Shown: positions 48,824-57,968 of the stretch, piece after piece | Layout: the number at the start of each line of letters is the position of its first letter | Position numbering within the stretch: position 1 is the stretch's first letter | Assembly: GCA_947503785.1 (NCBI GenBank) | Contig: CANNFB010000014.1 | Coordinates: 1 to 64,000, forward strand | Direction: 5' to 3' | DNA: 64,000 nt | From: an uncultured Campylobacterales bacterium | GTDB lineage: Bacteria; Campylobacterota; Campylobacteria; Campylobacterales; Arcobacteraceae | Translations under genes and position numbers: made by a program | The notes under the pieces: model-generated | Told to the model about the DNA's origin: nothing | What the model saw: only the letters and a program-made list of their open reading frames with translations | Databases searched by the model: none

Positions 48824-50125
48824 TTAGTTAACAATCTTTTTAATTGAATTTACTAAGTCTAAAATCTCTTCCTGTGTTTGTGAAAAATGAATAGAAACTC
48901 TAATCCAACCTGGGTTTTCATCTGTATCTATATCTTCAATACCTAATAAATCATGACCATAAGGACCAGCACATGAGCATCCTGCTCTTGTTTGAAAACC
49001 TTTTTGTTCTGATAGCTTTGAACATAGTTCATAAGGGTCTAGATCTGAAATATTAAAAGATACAATTCCAATATTATCTTCTTCTTGGTTTCCATAGATT
49101 TCACATGTAGGAATTTTGGAAAGTTCGTCTAAAAATATATTTTTTAATTTGTCTTTTCTTTTTTTAATAAAATCAAAACCTATTTCATTTCTTAATTGAT
49201 AGGCTAAACTTGCACGAATAAGTTGTAAGATTCCTGGTGTTCCTGCATCTTCTCTAGTTTCTATATTTTTTTGATAAACATGACGGTCTTTGTTTACATA
49301 CTCAACCGTGCCACCACCTGCAAAGGTAGGAGATAAACTAACATCTACTAAGGATTTTCTAATTACTAAAAGTCCACAAGAACCAGGGCCACCTAGTAAC
49401 TTATGTGGAGACATAAACATTGCATCATAAAGTTCACATGGAATATTTATATAAGGAGATGAAGCTGCTGCATCAAAACAGATGATAGCATTATAAGATC
49501 TTAATATTTTTGATATTTCTTTATATTTAGTAATAATTCCTGTAACATTTGAAGCTACACAAAAAGATGCAATTATCTCTCTATGTTTATTTTTTTCTAA
49601 GACCTCTTTTAAATGGTCTAAATCAATTAAACCTGTTTTACAAAGGTTAATTCTTTGGATTTCACATAATGCTTCTCTAAAAGAAACTTCATTTGAGTGA
49701 TGTTCATAAGGTCCTACAATTACTAAAGGAAGTTTTGATTTATCAACTTGAATGTCATATCTTTTTTTAGTTGCAGGGGGAATATAAAGTCCAAGTAATT
49801 CTTGAAAATGTTTAATAGCAGCGGTTGTTCCACAACCATTTGGAAGTATTGCAAAATCACTTGTTAGTTCTAAAGACTTAGCTAGATTTTCTCTAGCCAT
49901 TTCATAATAGCTACTTGTTGTATCTGCATTTGATGACTCTTTAGAATGTGTATTTGCATAAGTTTCTAATACATCATGTATTCTATTTTCTATTTGTCTA
50001 AAAGCAAGTCCTGTAGCTGTGTAATCAAAATACTCTTTTTTATTTTTTCCAATTGTGTTATATCTTATGAAATCAAGAGTATTTGTATTAGTATTTAAAA
50101 ATGGTTTGAAAACTTTATTGCTCAT
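48824..50125 (-). CDS. Class V aminotransferase / cysteine desulfurase-like protein
   Basis: The protein has 433 residues with the PLP lysine in SPHKLLGGPGSCGLLVI, the aspartate region FDAAASSP and a C-terminal cysteine loop in RAGCSCAGPYGHDLLG. Members remove sulfur from cysteine or act as lyases on related compounds. It is the last gene of the sulfur operon, 9 bases after the short siroheme reductase-like gene. A role in moving sulfur to Fe-S or siroheme enzymes is an inference from position. Confidence 0.85.
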   Translation of the reverse strand: MSNKVFKPFLNTNTNTLDFIRYNTIGKNKKEYFDYTATGLAFRQIENRIHDVLETYANTHSKESSNADTTSSYYEMARENLAKSLELTSDFAILPNGCGTTAAIKHFQELLGLYIPPATKKRYDIQVDKSKLPLVIVGPYEHHSNEVSFREALCEIQRINLCKTGLIDLDHLKEVLEKNKHREIIASFCVASNVTGIITKYKEISKILRSYNAIICFDAAASSPYINIPCELYDAMFMSPHKLLGGPGSCGLLVIRKSLVDVSLSPTFAGGGTVEYVNKDRHVYQKNIETREDAGTPGILQLIRASLAYQLRNEIGFDFIKKRKDKLKNIFLDELSKIPTCEIYGNQEEDNIGIVSFNISDLDPYELCSKLSEQKGFQTRAGCSCAGPYGHDLLGIEDIDTDENPGWIRVSIHFSQTQEEILDLVNSIKKIVN

Positions 50126-50134
50126 TATCTCACT

Positions 50135-51229
50135 TTATATAAAAGGATTAAAATTTACTTTTTTTAAGTCACTTGCTAAATCATTTGCATTAGTTGTTGG
50201 TGCATCTAAAACAATGATATGACCTTTATTTGTTAATTTTATTTTTGAAGCTTCATGTTTTTCTAGAATTTTTGCAAGTCCAGAGAAGTCTGAAGCTTTT
50301 AATTTTAACGAAGGCACTTTACAACCTATATAACTTTGACCTTCAACAATACTTTTGTTTATTCCAAAGTGCTCACCTTTTGTAGCTGTATTATCTTCTT
50401 CTAAAACGATTGTTTTTAGATTAAAATTAATAGATGATTCTAAGATATTTGTAAATTCTTTTATTCCCCACGTTTGAATTAGAGATGAAAAAGTACTTTT
50501 TTTAACATCAGTTCTATTTCCAAATATTTTATAAATATTAGCAATAGCTCTTGTTGTATTCACAATTTGAGAAGATGTAATATATCCTATATGTTCATCA
50601 ATAATTTTTACAGAGAATAAAACTTTATTATTCTTATAAGAGTTAGCATTAAAAGTAATATCTGGAGTTTCATCAAGATTACATCCTTCTTTACATCCAC
50701 TAATTGCCATTTGTAATTTATTTGGTAAGTTTGAAAACTTTTTATTTCCAATAAATGTATCATTTATTTTACTAGCAATTGAACTAACATCAATTAACTG
50801 CTTGCAATCAACAGTGTTTATAGGACATGTAATAATACTTCTTACAGTATGTCCAGATTCAAAAATAGTACTTAAATTTACATTGTGTAAAAGATTAAAA
50901 ACGTGTGGTAAGTTATGCATTTTTAAGTACTTAAATTCAATCTTTTGTCCGTGATTAATATCTAAAGAATTTTTAGCATAATCTTTTGATATAAAAGCTA
51001 AAGTTTTAAGTTGTTCAACATTTAACTCACCCAATGGTAAAGGAATCACAATTCTAAAATAGTCTTGATTATCTTCATGCTGGTAAATTCCATACCATTG
51101 AAATCTAATTAAATCTTTTGCGGTAACTCTTTCACCTAAAACTGCATAGATATAGATGTCACTTAAGACATCTAATCCATCTTTTTCTTTCTTTATTTGT
51201 TCTATGTTTAAAGTTAAATTATTTGACAT
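50135..51229 (-). CDS. Short nitrite/sulfite reductase-like siroheme protein
   Basis: The protein has 364 residues, against about 550-600 for usual sulfite reductases. One ferredoxin-like half-domain, a siroheme/[4Fe-4S] region and a second ferredoxin-like half are visible, but the final siroheme domain is missing. Candidate cluster cysteines are CPINTVDC and SGCKEGC; the first pair is C-X6-C and not the usual C-X5-C. It is the only sulfite-reductase-like gene in the operon and may be the sulfite-reducing step. It overlaps the cysN stop by one base in TAATG. Confidence 0.75.
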   Translation of the reverse strand: MSNNLTLNIEQIKKEKDGLDVLSDIYIYAVLGERVTAKDLIRFQWYGIYQHEDNQDYFRIVIPLPLGELNVEQLKTLAFISKDYAKNSLDINHGQKIEFKYLKMHNLPHVFNLLHNVNLSTIFESGHTVRSIITCPINTVDCKQLIDVSSIASKINDTFIGNKKFSNLPNKLQMAISGCKEGCNLDETPDITFNANSYKNNKVLFSVKIIDEHIGYITSSQIVNTTRAIANIYKIFGNRTDVKKSTFSSLIQTWGIKEFTNILESSINFNLKTIVLEEDNTATKGEHFGINKSIVEGQSYIGCKVPSLKLKASDFSGLAKILEKHEASKIKLTNKGHIIVLDAPTTNANDLASDLKKVNFNPFI

Positions 51230-52686
51230 TATATAGCCTTACAGTTCCATTCTGGAAAGTTTTTTCTAATATAAGTATTTAACTCAATTTCAGCTTGAGT
51301 ATAAATTCTTTTTTGCTCTTCAAGTTGTGCAAAACCATCAACTGAAGATACAATCATACCAGCACCAACTGTAGAATTAGTGTACTTATCAATAATAATG
51401 AAACTTCCTGTATATCTATTCTCATGATATGGGTCTACTGCAATTTCTCTGTCAAGTGATATTGTAACTTTTGCAATATCATTTAACTCTAAAGTATCAG
51501 CAGCAATTTCTTCAAATGTATTAATATTCTTTTTAAATTCAATTGAATTAAATGCTCCATTTAATACAGAAGTTGCTCTTTTAATAATGTAGTTTTGATT
51601 AAGAGCTAATGGCGCTTCATCCATCCACACTACCATTGCAGATAAATGATTCGATACTTTAGGAATATCCGTAGATTTTACAATCATATCCCCTCTTGAA
51701 ATATCAATTTCATCTTCAAGTGTAATTGTTGTAGCCATTGGAGCAAATGCTTTCTCCATCGTTTCTACAGTTTCATCTTTTCCAATTGGTCTTAAATCTT
51801 TAATATCATTTGATACGATTGATTTAACCTTAGATGTTTTTCTTGAAGGTAATACTGTAATTTCATCACCAACTTGAATTGAACCACTAGCAATTGTTCC
51901 AGAGAACCCTCTAAAGTTTAAGTGAGGACGTACAACATATTGAACAGGTAATCTAAATACTGTAGATGCTTTTTTGTGGATATCAACAGTATCTAGTAAT
52001 TCCATTAATGGAAGTCCTGTATACCATGAACATTTAGGTGAAACTGTTAAAATATTATCTCCATCTAATGCAGAAAGAGGAATAAATTCAATATTTAAAT
52101 CTTCATTATGAGGAAGATTTGGAACAATTTGCTTATAATCTTTTTGAATTTGTTCAAATACTTCTTCACTGAAATCAACTAAATCCATTTTATTAATAGC
52201 AACGATTAGGTTTTTAATACCTAATAATGAAGCAATATAAGAGTGTCTTTTAGTTTGAGTTAAAATTCCTTGTCTTGCATCTATTAAAATAATAGCTACA
52301 TCTGCAGTACTAGCACCCGTTGCCATATTTCTTGTGTATTGCTCATGACCTGGAGTATCTGCAATAATGAACTTTCTTTTATCAGTTGAGAAGAATCTAT
52401 AAGCAACATCAATAGTAATACCTTGCTCTCGCTCAGATGCTAAACCATCAACTAAAAGTGCTAAGTCAATTTTATCACCAGTAGTTCCTGATTTTTTAGA
52501 ATCTTTTTCAATTGCTGCTAATTGATCTTCGAAGATCATTTTTGAATCATATAATAGTCTTCCAATTAAAGTTGATTTACCATCATCTACTGAACCACAA
52601 GTAATAAATCTTAATATTTCTTTATTCTCATGCTCTTTTAAATATGCTTCTATATTCTCTGAAATTAAATCTGATTGATGTGCCAT
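51229..52686 (-). CDS. cysN: Sulfate adenylyltransferase subunit 1 (GTPase)
   Basis: The protein has 485 residues from ATG 52686, which directly follows the cysD stop (TAGTATG). A longer frame to 52737 lies inside cysD and is rejected. G1 is GSVDDGKSTLIGRLL, G3 is DTPGHEQYTRNM and G4 is NKMD. CysN couples GTP hydrolysis to adenylation of sulfate by CysD. No APS-kinase domain is fused at the C-terminus, in keeping with reduction directly at the APS level. Confidence 0.94.
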   Translation of the reverse strand: MAHQSDLISENIEAYLKEHENKEILRFITCGSVDDGKSTLIGRLLYDSKMIFEDQLAAIEKDSKKSGTTGDKIDLALLVDGLASEREQGITIDVAYRFFSTDKRKFIIADTPGHEQYTRNMATGASTADVAIILIDARQGILTQTKRHSYIASLLGIKNLIVAINKMDLVDFSEEVFEQIQKDYKQIVPNLPHNEDLNIEFIPLSALDGDNILTVSPKCSWYTGLPLMELLDTVDIHKKASTVFRLPVQYVVRPHLNFRGFSGTIASGSIQVGDEITVLPSRKTSKVKSIVSNDIKDLRPIGKDETVETMEKAFAPMATTITLEDEIDISRGDMIVKSTDIPKVSNHLSAMVVWMDEAPLALNQNYIIKRATSVLNGAFNSIEFKKNINTFEEIAADTLELNDIAKVTISLDREIAVDPYHENRYTGSFIIIDKYTNSTVGAGMIVSSVDGFAQLEEQKRIYTQAEIELNTYIRKNFPEWNCKAI

Positions 52687-52687
52687 A

Positions 52688-53602
52688 CTAAAAATACCCT
52701 TCTTGTTTCTTTTTTTCCATTGATGCGTCACCATCACTATCGATTAATCTTCCTTGTCTTTCACTAGTTGTACAAACAAGCATCTCTTGAATAATTTCAG
52801 GTAATGTTGTAGCTTCTGATTCTACTGCACCTGTTAATGGATAACAACCTAATGTTCTAAATCTTACCATTTCTTTTTTAGCAGTTTTTCGTAATTCTTC
52901 AGGAACTCTTTCATCATCTACCATGATTTTTGTACCCATATATTCTACTACATCTCTCTCTTTTGAGAAATATAAATCAGGAATAGGAATACTTTCTAAA
53001 TAAATATATTGCCAGATATCTAATTCTGTCCAATTTGAAATAGGGAATACTCTAATTGATTCACCTTTAGTATGTCTTCCATTATAAACATTCCAAAGTT
53101 CTGGTCTTTGAGATTTTGGATCCCATCTATGGTTTTTATCTCTAAAAGAATAAATTCTCTCTTTTGCTCTTGATTTTTCTTCATCACGACGTGCGCCACC
53201 AAATACTGCATCAAACTTTTGGATATCAAGCATTTGCTTTAAACCTTCTGTTTTCATTACATCAGTGTGCATTGCACTACCATGTTCAAAAGGAGAAATA
53301 TTCATCTCAATACCTTTTGGATTTGAGTAAGTAATAAGCTCCATACCAACTTCTTTAGCTCTTTTATCTCTAAACTCTATCATCTCTTTAAATTTCCATT
53401 TAGTGTCCACATGAACTAATGGTAAAGGAGGAGGTGCAGGATAAAATGCTTTTTGTAAAATATGAAGCATTACAGATGAATCTTTACCTACTGAGTAAAG
53501 CATACCTGGGTTTTGAAACTCTGCAATTACTTCTTTCATAATGTGCATAGATTCAGCTTCAAGCTGTTTTAAATGTGTTAATCTTTCTTGACTTATTTCC
53601 AT
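52688..53602 (-). CDS. cysD: Sulfate adenylyltransferase subunit 2
   Basis: The protein has 304 residues from ATG 53602, which has GGAG 8 bases upstream. Longer starts at ATG 53617 or TTG 53635 are possible but have poorer ribosome sites. The ATP-pyrophosphatase signature [13 protein letters not shown] and the C-terminal [10 protein letters not shown] are typical. It forms adenylyl sulfate (APS) from sulfate and ATP, together with CysN. Confidence 0.94.
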   Translation of the reverse strand: MEISQERLTHLKQLEAESMHIMKEVIAEFQNPGMLYSVGKDSSVMLHILQKAFYPAPPPLPLVHVDTKWKFKEMIEFRDKRAKEVGMELITYSNPKGIEMNISPFEHGSAMHTDVMKTEGLKQMLDIQKFDAVFGGARRDEEKSRAKERIYSFRDKNHRWDPKSQRPELWNVYNGRHTKGESIRVFPISNWTELDIWQYIYLESIPIPDLYFSKERDVVEYMGTKIMVDDERVPEELRKTAKKEMVRFRTLGCYPLTGAVESEATTLPEIIQEMLVCTTSERQGRLIDSDGDASMEKKKQEGYF

Positions 53603-53666
53603 ATAGTTTTTCTCCATTAATTTTGATTCTCTCAAATTAAAAGTTTGATTTCATCGTTTGTATATT

Positions 53667-54371
53667 TTATTTTTTGTGTAAACCACACTCTTTGTGTTCA
53701 GGGTTTTCCCACCACCATCGTCCAGCTCTAATATCTTCGCCTTCTTTTACTGCTCTTGTACATGGCGCACATCCAATACTTGGAAAGCCTTTATCGTGAA
53801 GTTTGTTATATGGAACTTTATTTTCTTTTATATAATCCCATACATCATCTTCATTCCATAAAATTAAAGGATTAACTTTTATTAAATTAAACCCTTCATC
53901 CCACTCAACAAGTTTCATATCAGTTCTAGTAACACTTTGCGCTGCTCTTAATCCTGTAAACCAGATATCAAGACCTTTTAAAGCACGTTTAAGAGGCTCT
54001 ATTTTTCTAATACCACAGCAAGTCTTTCTATTTTCAATACTTTCATATTGTCCATTTACACCTTGAGTTTTATATAATTCTTGAACATCATTTTCATTTG
54101 GAAAATATACATCTAATTTGATGTTATATTTTAAATTTGTTGCATCCATTACATCATATGTCTCAGGGTGAAGTCTTCCTGTATCCAAAGTGAAGATTTT
54201 AGCATTTTTATATTTTTTTAAAATGATATCTGTCAATACTTGATCTTCAGCTGCTAAACTTGAACTTAATGCTGAAGAATATTTATAATGTTTTAAAAAA
54301 TACTCTACAACTTCTTGTGTAGTTTTACCAGCTAATTCTTTATTTAATTTGTCTACTAATTCTTTACTCAT
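53667..54371 (-). CDS. cysH: Adenylyl-sulfate (APS/PAPS) reductase
   Basis: The protein has 234 residues. A PP-loop fold (SSALSSSLAAEDQVL) is followed by CCGIRKIEPL and GCAPCTRAV. This CC...CxxC set ligates the [4Fe-4S] cluster found in APS-type reductases. The C-terminal catalytic cysteine is in KECGLH. It reduces APS to sulfite with thioredoxin. It lies between the DUF2061 gene and cysD in the operon. Confidence 0.94.
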   Translation of the reverse strand: MSKELVDKLNKELAGKTTQEVVEYFLKHYKYSSALSSSLAAEDQVLTDIILKKYKNAKIFTLDTGRLHPETYDVMDATNLKYNIKLDVYFPNENDVQELYKTQGVNGQYESIENRKTCCGIRKIEPLKRALKGLDIWFTGLRAAQSVTRTDMKLVEWDEGFNLIKVNPLILWNEDDVWDYIKENKVPYNKLHDKGFPSIGCAPCTRAVKEGEDIRAGRWWWENPEHKECGLHKK

Positions 54372-54379
54372 AATACAAC

Positions 54380-54610
54380 CTATATTTGATAATCATTTGC
54401 CGTAGGTTTAACTCTACCTAAATCAATTTTATTCCATGCTCGCTCGTGAAAATAGTATAAAACCATTTTTGTAAATAGTTCAATTGAACCAATTGAAGCT
54501 GCCATTGCTAAGTTACCTGTAATAAAGTATGAGATTATAATTGTATCAAGAGTACCAATTGTTCGCCAAGATATTGTCTTAACAACTGATCTGTAAGCTT
54601 TTTCTTGCAT
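54380..54610 (-). CDS. DUF2061 small membrane protein
   Basis: The protein has 76 residues with two membrane helices and the family pattern KTISWRTIGTLDTIIISYFI and HERAWNKI. DUF2061 proteins are often found next to sulfate-assimilation genes, but their role is not established. It lies 8 bases before cysH and 46 bases after cysK. Confidence 0.88.
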   Translation of the reverse strand: MQEKAYRSVVKTISWRTIGTLDTIIISYFITGNLAMAASIGSIELFTKMVLYYFHERAWNKIDLGRVKPTANDYQI

Positions 54611-54656
54611 CTATTCTTTCCTCATATGTTATTTGGCATATGAGAACGAAGAGTTT

Positions 54657-55589
54657 TTACTCTTCGTCATAGTCATATAACCCTGAACTTAAATATCTTT
54701 CACCAGTATCACAAAGAATAGTAACGATTGTTTTACCTTTATTCTCAGGTCTGCTAGCAACTATTTTTGCAATATGTGCATTTGCACCTGCTGAAATACC
54801 AATTAATAAACCTTCTTCTTTTGCAATAGATCTTGAACTTGCAATTGCATCTTCATTTGATACTTGAATAACTTCATCATAAACTTCTGTATTTAAAACA
54901 TCTGGAACAAATCCTGCACCAATACCTTGAATTTTATGAGGACCTGGTTTACCACCACTTAATACAGGAGATGCTTCTGGTTCAACTGCAATAATTTGTA
55001 CATTTGGATTATTTGCTTTTAATACTTCACCAACACCTGTAATTGTTCCACCTGTACCAATTGCAGCAATAAAAATATCAACTTTTCCATCTGTATCTGC
55101 AATAATTTCTTTTGCAGTTGTAAGTCTATGAATTTCAGGATTAGCTGCATTTCCAAACTGTTGAGGGATAAATGAATTTTCTGTTTTTTCACTTAATTCA
55201 ACTGCTTTATCAATAGCACCTTTCATTCCTTTTTCAGGCTCAGTTAATACTAAATCAGCACCTAAAGCTTTTAATAATCTTCTTCTTTCAATACTCATAG
55301 ATGAAGGCATAGTAAGAACTAATTTAATTCCTAAAGCTGCACAAACACCTGCTAATGCAATTCCTGTATTCCCAGATGTTGGTTCAATTACTGTTGTTTC
55401 TTTTGTGATTAAACCTTGCTCTAAAGCAGAGTTAATCATGTTTGTACCAATTCTATCTTTTACTGAATGTGAAGGATTCATAAATTCACATTTTCCAAGA
55501 ACTGTTGCTCCACTTGTTTCACTTGCACCTTGTAGTTTTACTAAAGGTGTATTACCGATTAATTCTGTTATGTTATTTGCATATTTCAT
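54657..55589 (-). CDS. cysK: Cysteine synthase A (O-acetylserine sulfhydrylase)
   Basis: The protein has 310 residues of the PLP fold-type II family. The PLP lysine is in [11 protein letters not shown], the substrate loop is [10 protein letters not shown] and the phosphate-binding loop is GTGGTITG. It makes cysteine from O-acetylserine and sulfide. It starts 11 bases after the Rrf2-family regulator gene. In Bacillus, the Rrf2 regulator CymR works in complex with CysK, which makes the adjacency notable. No cysE is visible in this window. Confidence 0.95.
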   Translation of the reverse strand: MKYANNITELIGNTPLVKLQGASETSGATVLGKCEFMNPSHSVKDRIGTNMINSALEQGLITKETTVIEPTSGNTGIALAGVCAALGIKLVLTMPSSMSIERRRLLKALGADLVLTEPEKGMKGAIDKAVELSEKTENSFIPQQFGNAANPEIHRLTTAKEIIADTDGKVDIFIAAIGTGGTITGVGEVLKANNPNVQIIAVEPEASPVLSGGKPGPHKIQGIGAGFVPDVLNTEVYDEVIQVSNEDAIASSRSIAKEEGLLIGISAGANAHIAKIVASRPENKGKTIVTILCDTGERYLSSGLYDYDEE

Positions 55590-55600
55590 TTTAATTTCCT

Positions 55601-56014
55601 TTATATACTGTAATGTAAAAATTCATTGTATTTATCTTGATAATCATCTAGCTTTGCTAAGTTCATATCAAATAGTTTTTTCATATTTTGTTTTGATTCA
55701 TCAAAAAAGATATTTAATATAGGATTTGATGTTTTCGAATCAACTACATTTATATCACCTTCAAGTGCAACTAAAATATCTAAGACCTTTATATCTTCAG
55801 CCGCATGAGCCAAGATATATCCACCTTTTGCTCCTCTAATACTTTTTACAAGCTCAGCACGTCTTAGTTTGCTTAAAAGTTGCTCTAAGTAATTTTGAGG
55901 AATATTAGCATTTGATGAAATTTCCTTGATTTGCATAGGAGTTTTTTTATCATGTTTGCTAAGTTCATACATGGCAGTTAAACCATATACACCTTTTGTC
56001 GAAATTAATGGCAT
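55601..56014 (-). CDS. Rrf2-family transcriptional regulator (CymR-like)
   Basis: The protein has 137 residues. The winged helix (about 1-80) contains [13 protein letters not shown] and [20 protein letters not shown]. No IscR-type triple cysteine cluster is present, so an Fe-S sensor is unlikely. It lies between metY and cysK in the sulfur operon and is the probable local cysteine regulator. It ends in HYSI, a terminal isoleucine like that of serine acetyltransferases that dock in CysK. Confidence 0.88.
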   Translation of the reverse strand: MPLISTKGVYGLTAMYELSKHDKKTPMQIKEISSNANIPQNYLEQLLSKLRRAELVKSIRGAKGGYILAHAAEDIKVLDILVALEGDINVVDSKTSNPILNIFFDESKQNMKKLFDMNLAKLDDYQDKYNEFLHYSI

Positions 56015-56027
56015 TTTTTCATATCCA

Positions 56028-57296
56028 CTAATTTAACGCTTGAGTTAAATCTTCAATTAAATCAACAGTATTTTCTAAACCAATTGAAAGTCTAACAGTA
56101 ACAGGACTTACTCCCGCTTTTTCTAATTCTTCTGGACTCATTTGCGAATGAGTAGTAGATGCTGGATGAACGATAAGTGATTTACTATCTCCTATGTTTA
56201 CAACAACTGAGAATAACTTAGCACTATCTATTACTTTTTTAGCTTCTTCAAAAGATTCAACATCAAATGAAATTAATCCAGATGATTTTCCACCTTTGAA
56301 ATATTTTTGAGCTTTGTCATAATATTTATTTGATTCTAATCCTGGATAGTTTACAGCTTTTACTTTTGGATGTGATTCTAAGAATTTTGCAATTTCAAGT
56401 GCATTATCTGAATGTTTATCAACTCTTAATGCTAAAGTTTCTAAAGTTTGAATTAGTAACCAAGAATTAAGTGGAGTTTGAACTGCTCCAATATCTCTTG
56501 CTAATGATAATCTAGCTCTTAAACAAAAGTTTGGAAGAGGAACATCCGTATAAACTAAACCATGATACGAAGCATCAGGAGTTGTAAAATCTGAGTATCT
56601 ATTTTCATTTGCTTTGAAGAATTCAGCTAAACCGTCTCTTTCAACAATAATTCCACCAATAACAGTACCTTGACCATTTGTGTATTTTGAAGTTGAATGA
56701 ACAACAACATCAACACCCCATTTGATTGGGTTAAATAAAGCTGCACTTGCAACTGTATTATCACAAATAGTTAAAACACCATTTCTTTTTCCGATTTCAA
56801 CTATTTTTTCCACATCTGCAACAGCAATTTGTGGGTTTGATAATGATTCAAAGAAAATAGCTCTTGTACTATCATCAATTTGTTCTTCTAAGTTTGAAGC
56901 ATCTTCACTTCTAAAAATTTTAGCTTCAATTCCAAATCTTTTAATAGTATGAGTTAGTAATGTAACTGCTCCACCATATAATTTATCTGAGATTAATATA
57001 TTGTCACCGGCTTTTGCAACATTTGCAATTGCATAAAAGATTGCAGATTGACCACTTGAAACACATAAAGCAGCAGCTCCACCTTCAAGTTGTGCAAATC
57101 TTTGCTCTAATACATCTGTAGTAGGATTATTTAATCTTGTGTAAATTGGTCCTAGTTCTTTTAAAGCAAATAAATTTGCTGCGTGTTCTGAATCTCTAAA
57201 GGCATATGCAGTAGTTTGAGCAATTGGCACAGACATTGAACCATAACCCTCTTTCTTATTATAGCCCCCGTGAACTGCAATTGTTTCGTTTTGCAT
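56028..57296 (-). CDS. metY: O-acetylhomoserine sulfhydrylase-type enzyme
   Basis: The protein has 422 residues of the Cys/Met-metabolism PLP family. The PLP lysine is in HSTSKYTNGQGTVIGG, with CVSSGQSAIFYA and NVGDS-like segments. It forms homocysteine from O-acetylhomoserine and sulfide. It is the first gene of the sulfur operon, with a consensus promoter just upstream. It starts with ATG 57296, 36 bases from the -10 box. Confidence 0.92.
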   Translation of the reverse strand: MQNETIAVHGGYNKKEGYGSMSVPIAQTTAYAFRDSEHAANLFALKELGPIYTRLNNPTTDVLEQRFAQLEGGAAALCVSSGQSAIFYAIANVAKAGDNILISDKLYGGAVTLLTHTIKRFGIEAKIFRSEDASNLEEQIDDSTRAIFFESLSNPQIAVADVEKIVEIGKRNGVLTICDNTVASAALFNPIKWGVDVVVHSTSKYTNGQGTVIGGIIVERDGLAEFFKANENRYSDFTTPDASYHGLVYTDVPLPNFCLRARLSLARDIGAVQTPLNSWLLIQTLETLALRVDKHSDNALEIAKFLESHPKVKAVNYPGLESNKYYDKAQKYFKGGKSSGLISFDVESFEEAKKVIDSAKLFSVVVNIGDSKSLIVHPASTTHSQMSPEELEKAGVSPVTVRLSIGLENTVDLIEDLTQALN

Positions 57297-57331
57297 TGTG
57301 TAATCCTTTTTTTTATTTAATTTATAGTGAA

Positions 57332-57360
57332 AGTATAGAATGTTTTGTTTTTAATGTCAA
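57332..57360 (-). promoter_or_regulatory. Consensus sigma70 promoter of the sulfur operon
   Basis: On the minus strand TTGACA (57360-57355) and TATACT (57337-57332) are separated by 17 bases. Transcription would start near 57325, about 30 bases before the metY start at 57296. Confidence 0.8.
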
Positions 57361-57365
57361 GTGAT

Positions 57366-57379
57366 TTAATTGCAATTAA
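57366..57379. promoter_or_regulatory. 14-bp perfect palindrome next to the -35 box
   Basis: TTAATTGCAATTAA is a perfect palindrome starting 6 bases upstream of the -35 box of the sulfur operon. It is a candidate operator for the Rrf2 regulator in the operon or an AT-rich UP element. It is not certain because short AT palindromes are common in this DNA. Confidence 0.4.
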
Positions 57380-57648
57380 TTAAATATTCTATATAAAATT
57401 ACTTGTATTTAATAAAAAAGGATTAAACTTAAACAAAAACAAGATTTATTTATTTCTATATAGTCCTATATAATAGGGCTTTTGATGACAATTAAGATTA
57501 AATTAATTAATCATGACTAAAAAAAAAGAAATTTCAAAATTTCTTTAAAAAGTAAATATTTCTTTAAAGTAAATCAAATTAGTAAGGTATATATTTGTAA
57601 AGTATTAAAAAAAATGGCTATAATTCTACTTGTAAAAAGGCTAAAAAA
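57380..57648. other. AT-rich gap with short repeats
   Basis: Between the metY promoter and the cupin gene there is no open frame. Visible are an inverted repeat AAAGAAATTT/AAATTTCTTT (57525-57546), a direct tandem repeat of ATTTCTTTAAA(AA)GTAAAT (57539-57557 and 57558-57574) and an imperfect inverted repeat around CCTATATAATAGG near 57466-57480. The cupin gene promoter should lie here. Confidence 0.45.
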
Positions 57649-57960
57649 ATGAAAAAGAACGTATTTGAAAATATTATAATAGATAAGAATAAAGAACAAT
57701 TCTTTGATTTACTAAAAAATGACAAGATTAAAATAGAAAAAATAGTATCTAATGGACAAAGCTCACCTATAAACTTTTGGTACTCACAAGAAAAAAATGA
57801 ATTTGTACTTATACTAAAAGGAAGTGCAATCTTAGAGTATGAAGATGAAGACATAGAACTTAAAGAGGGAGATTATATAAATATTAAAGCTTTTACAAAA
57901 CATAGGGTAAAATACACAAATAAAGATGAGCCAACTATATGGCTTGCAGTATTCTACTAA
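57649..57960 (+). CDS. Cupin-domain protein
   Basis: The protein has 103 residues in a single cupin barrel. The second motif GDYINIKAFTKHRV is recognisable, and the first (around WYSQEKNEFVLILKGSA) keeps a glutamate but lacks the usual histidines, so metal binding is uncertain. It may bind a small ligand or an unknown metal. The stop at 57958-57960 falls right at the ribosome site of the next gene, 8 bases before its start. The function is unknown. Confidence 0.8.
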   Translation: MKKNVFENIIIDKNKEQFFDLLKNDKIKIEKIVSNGQSSPINFWYSQEKNEFVLILKGSAILEYEDEDIELKEGDYINIKAFTKHRVKYTNKDEPTIWLAVFY

Positions 57961-57968
57961 GGTATAAA

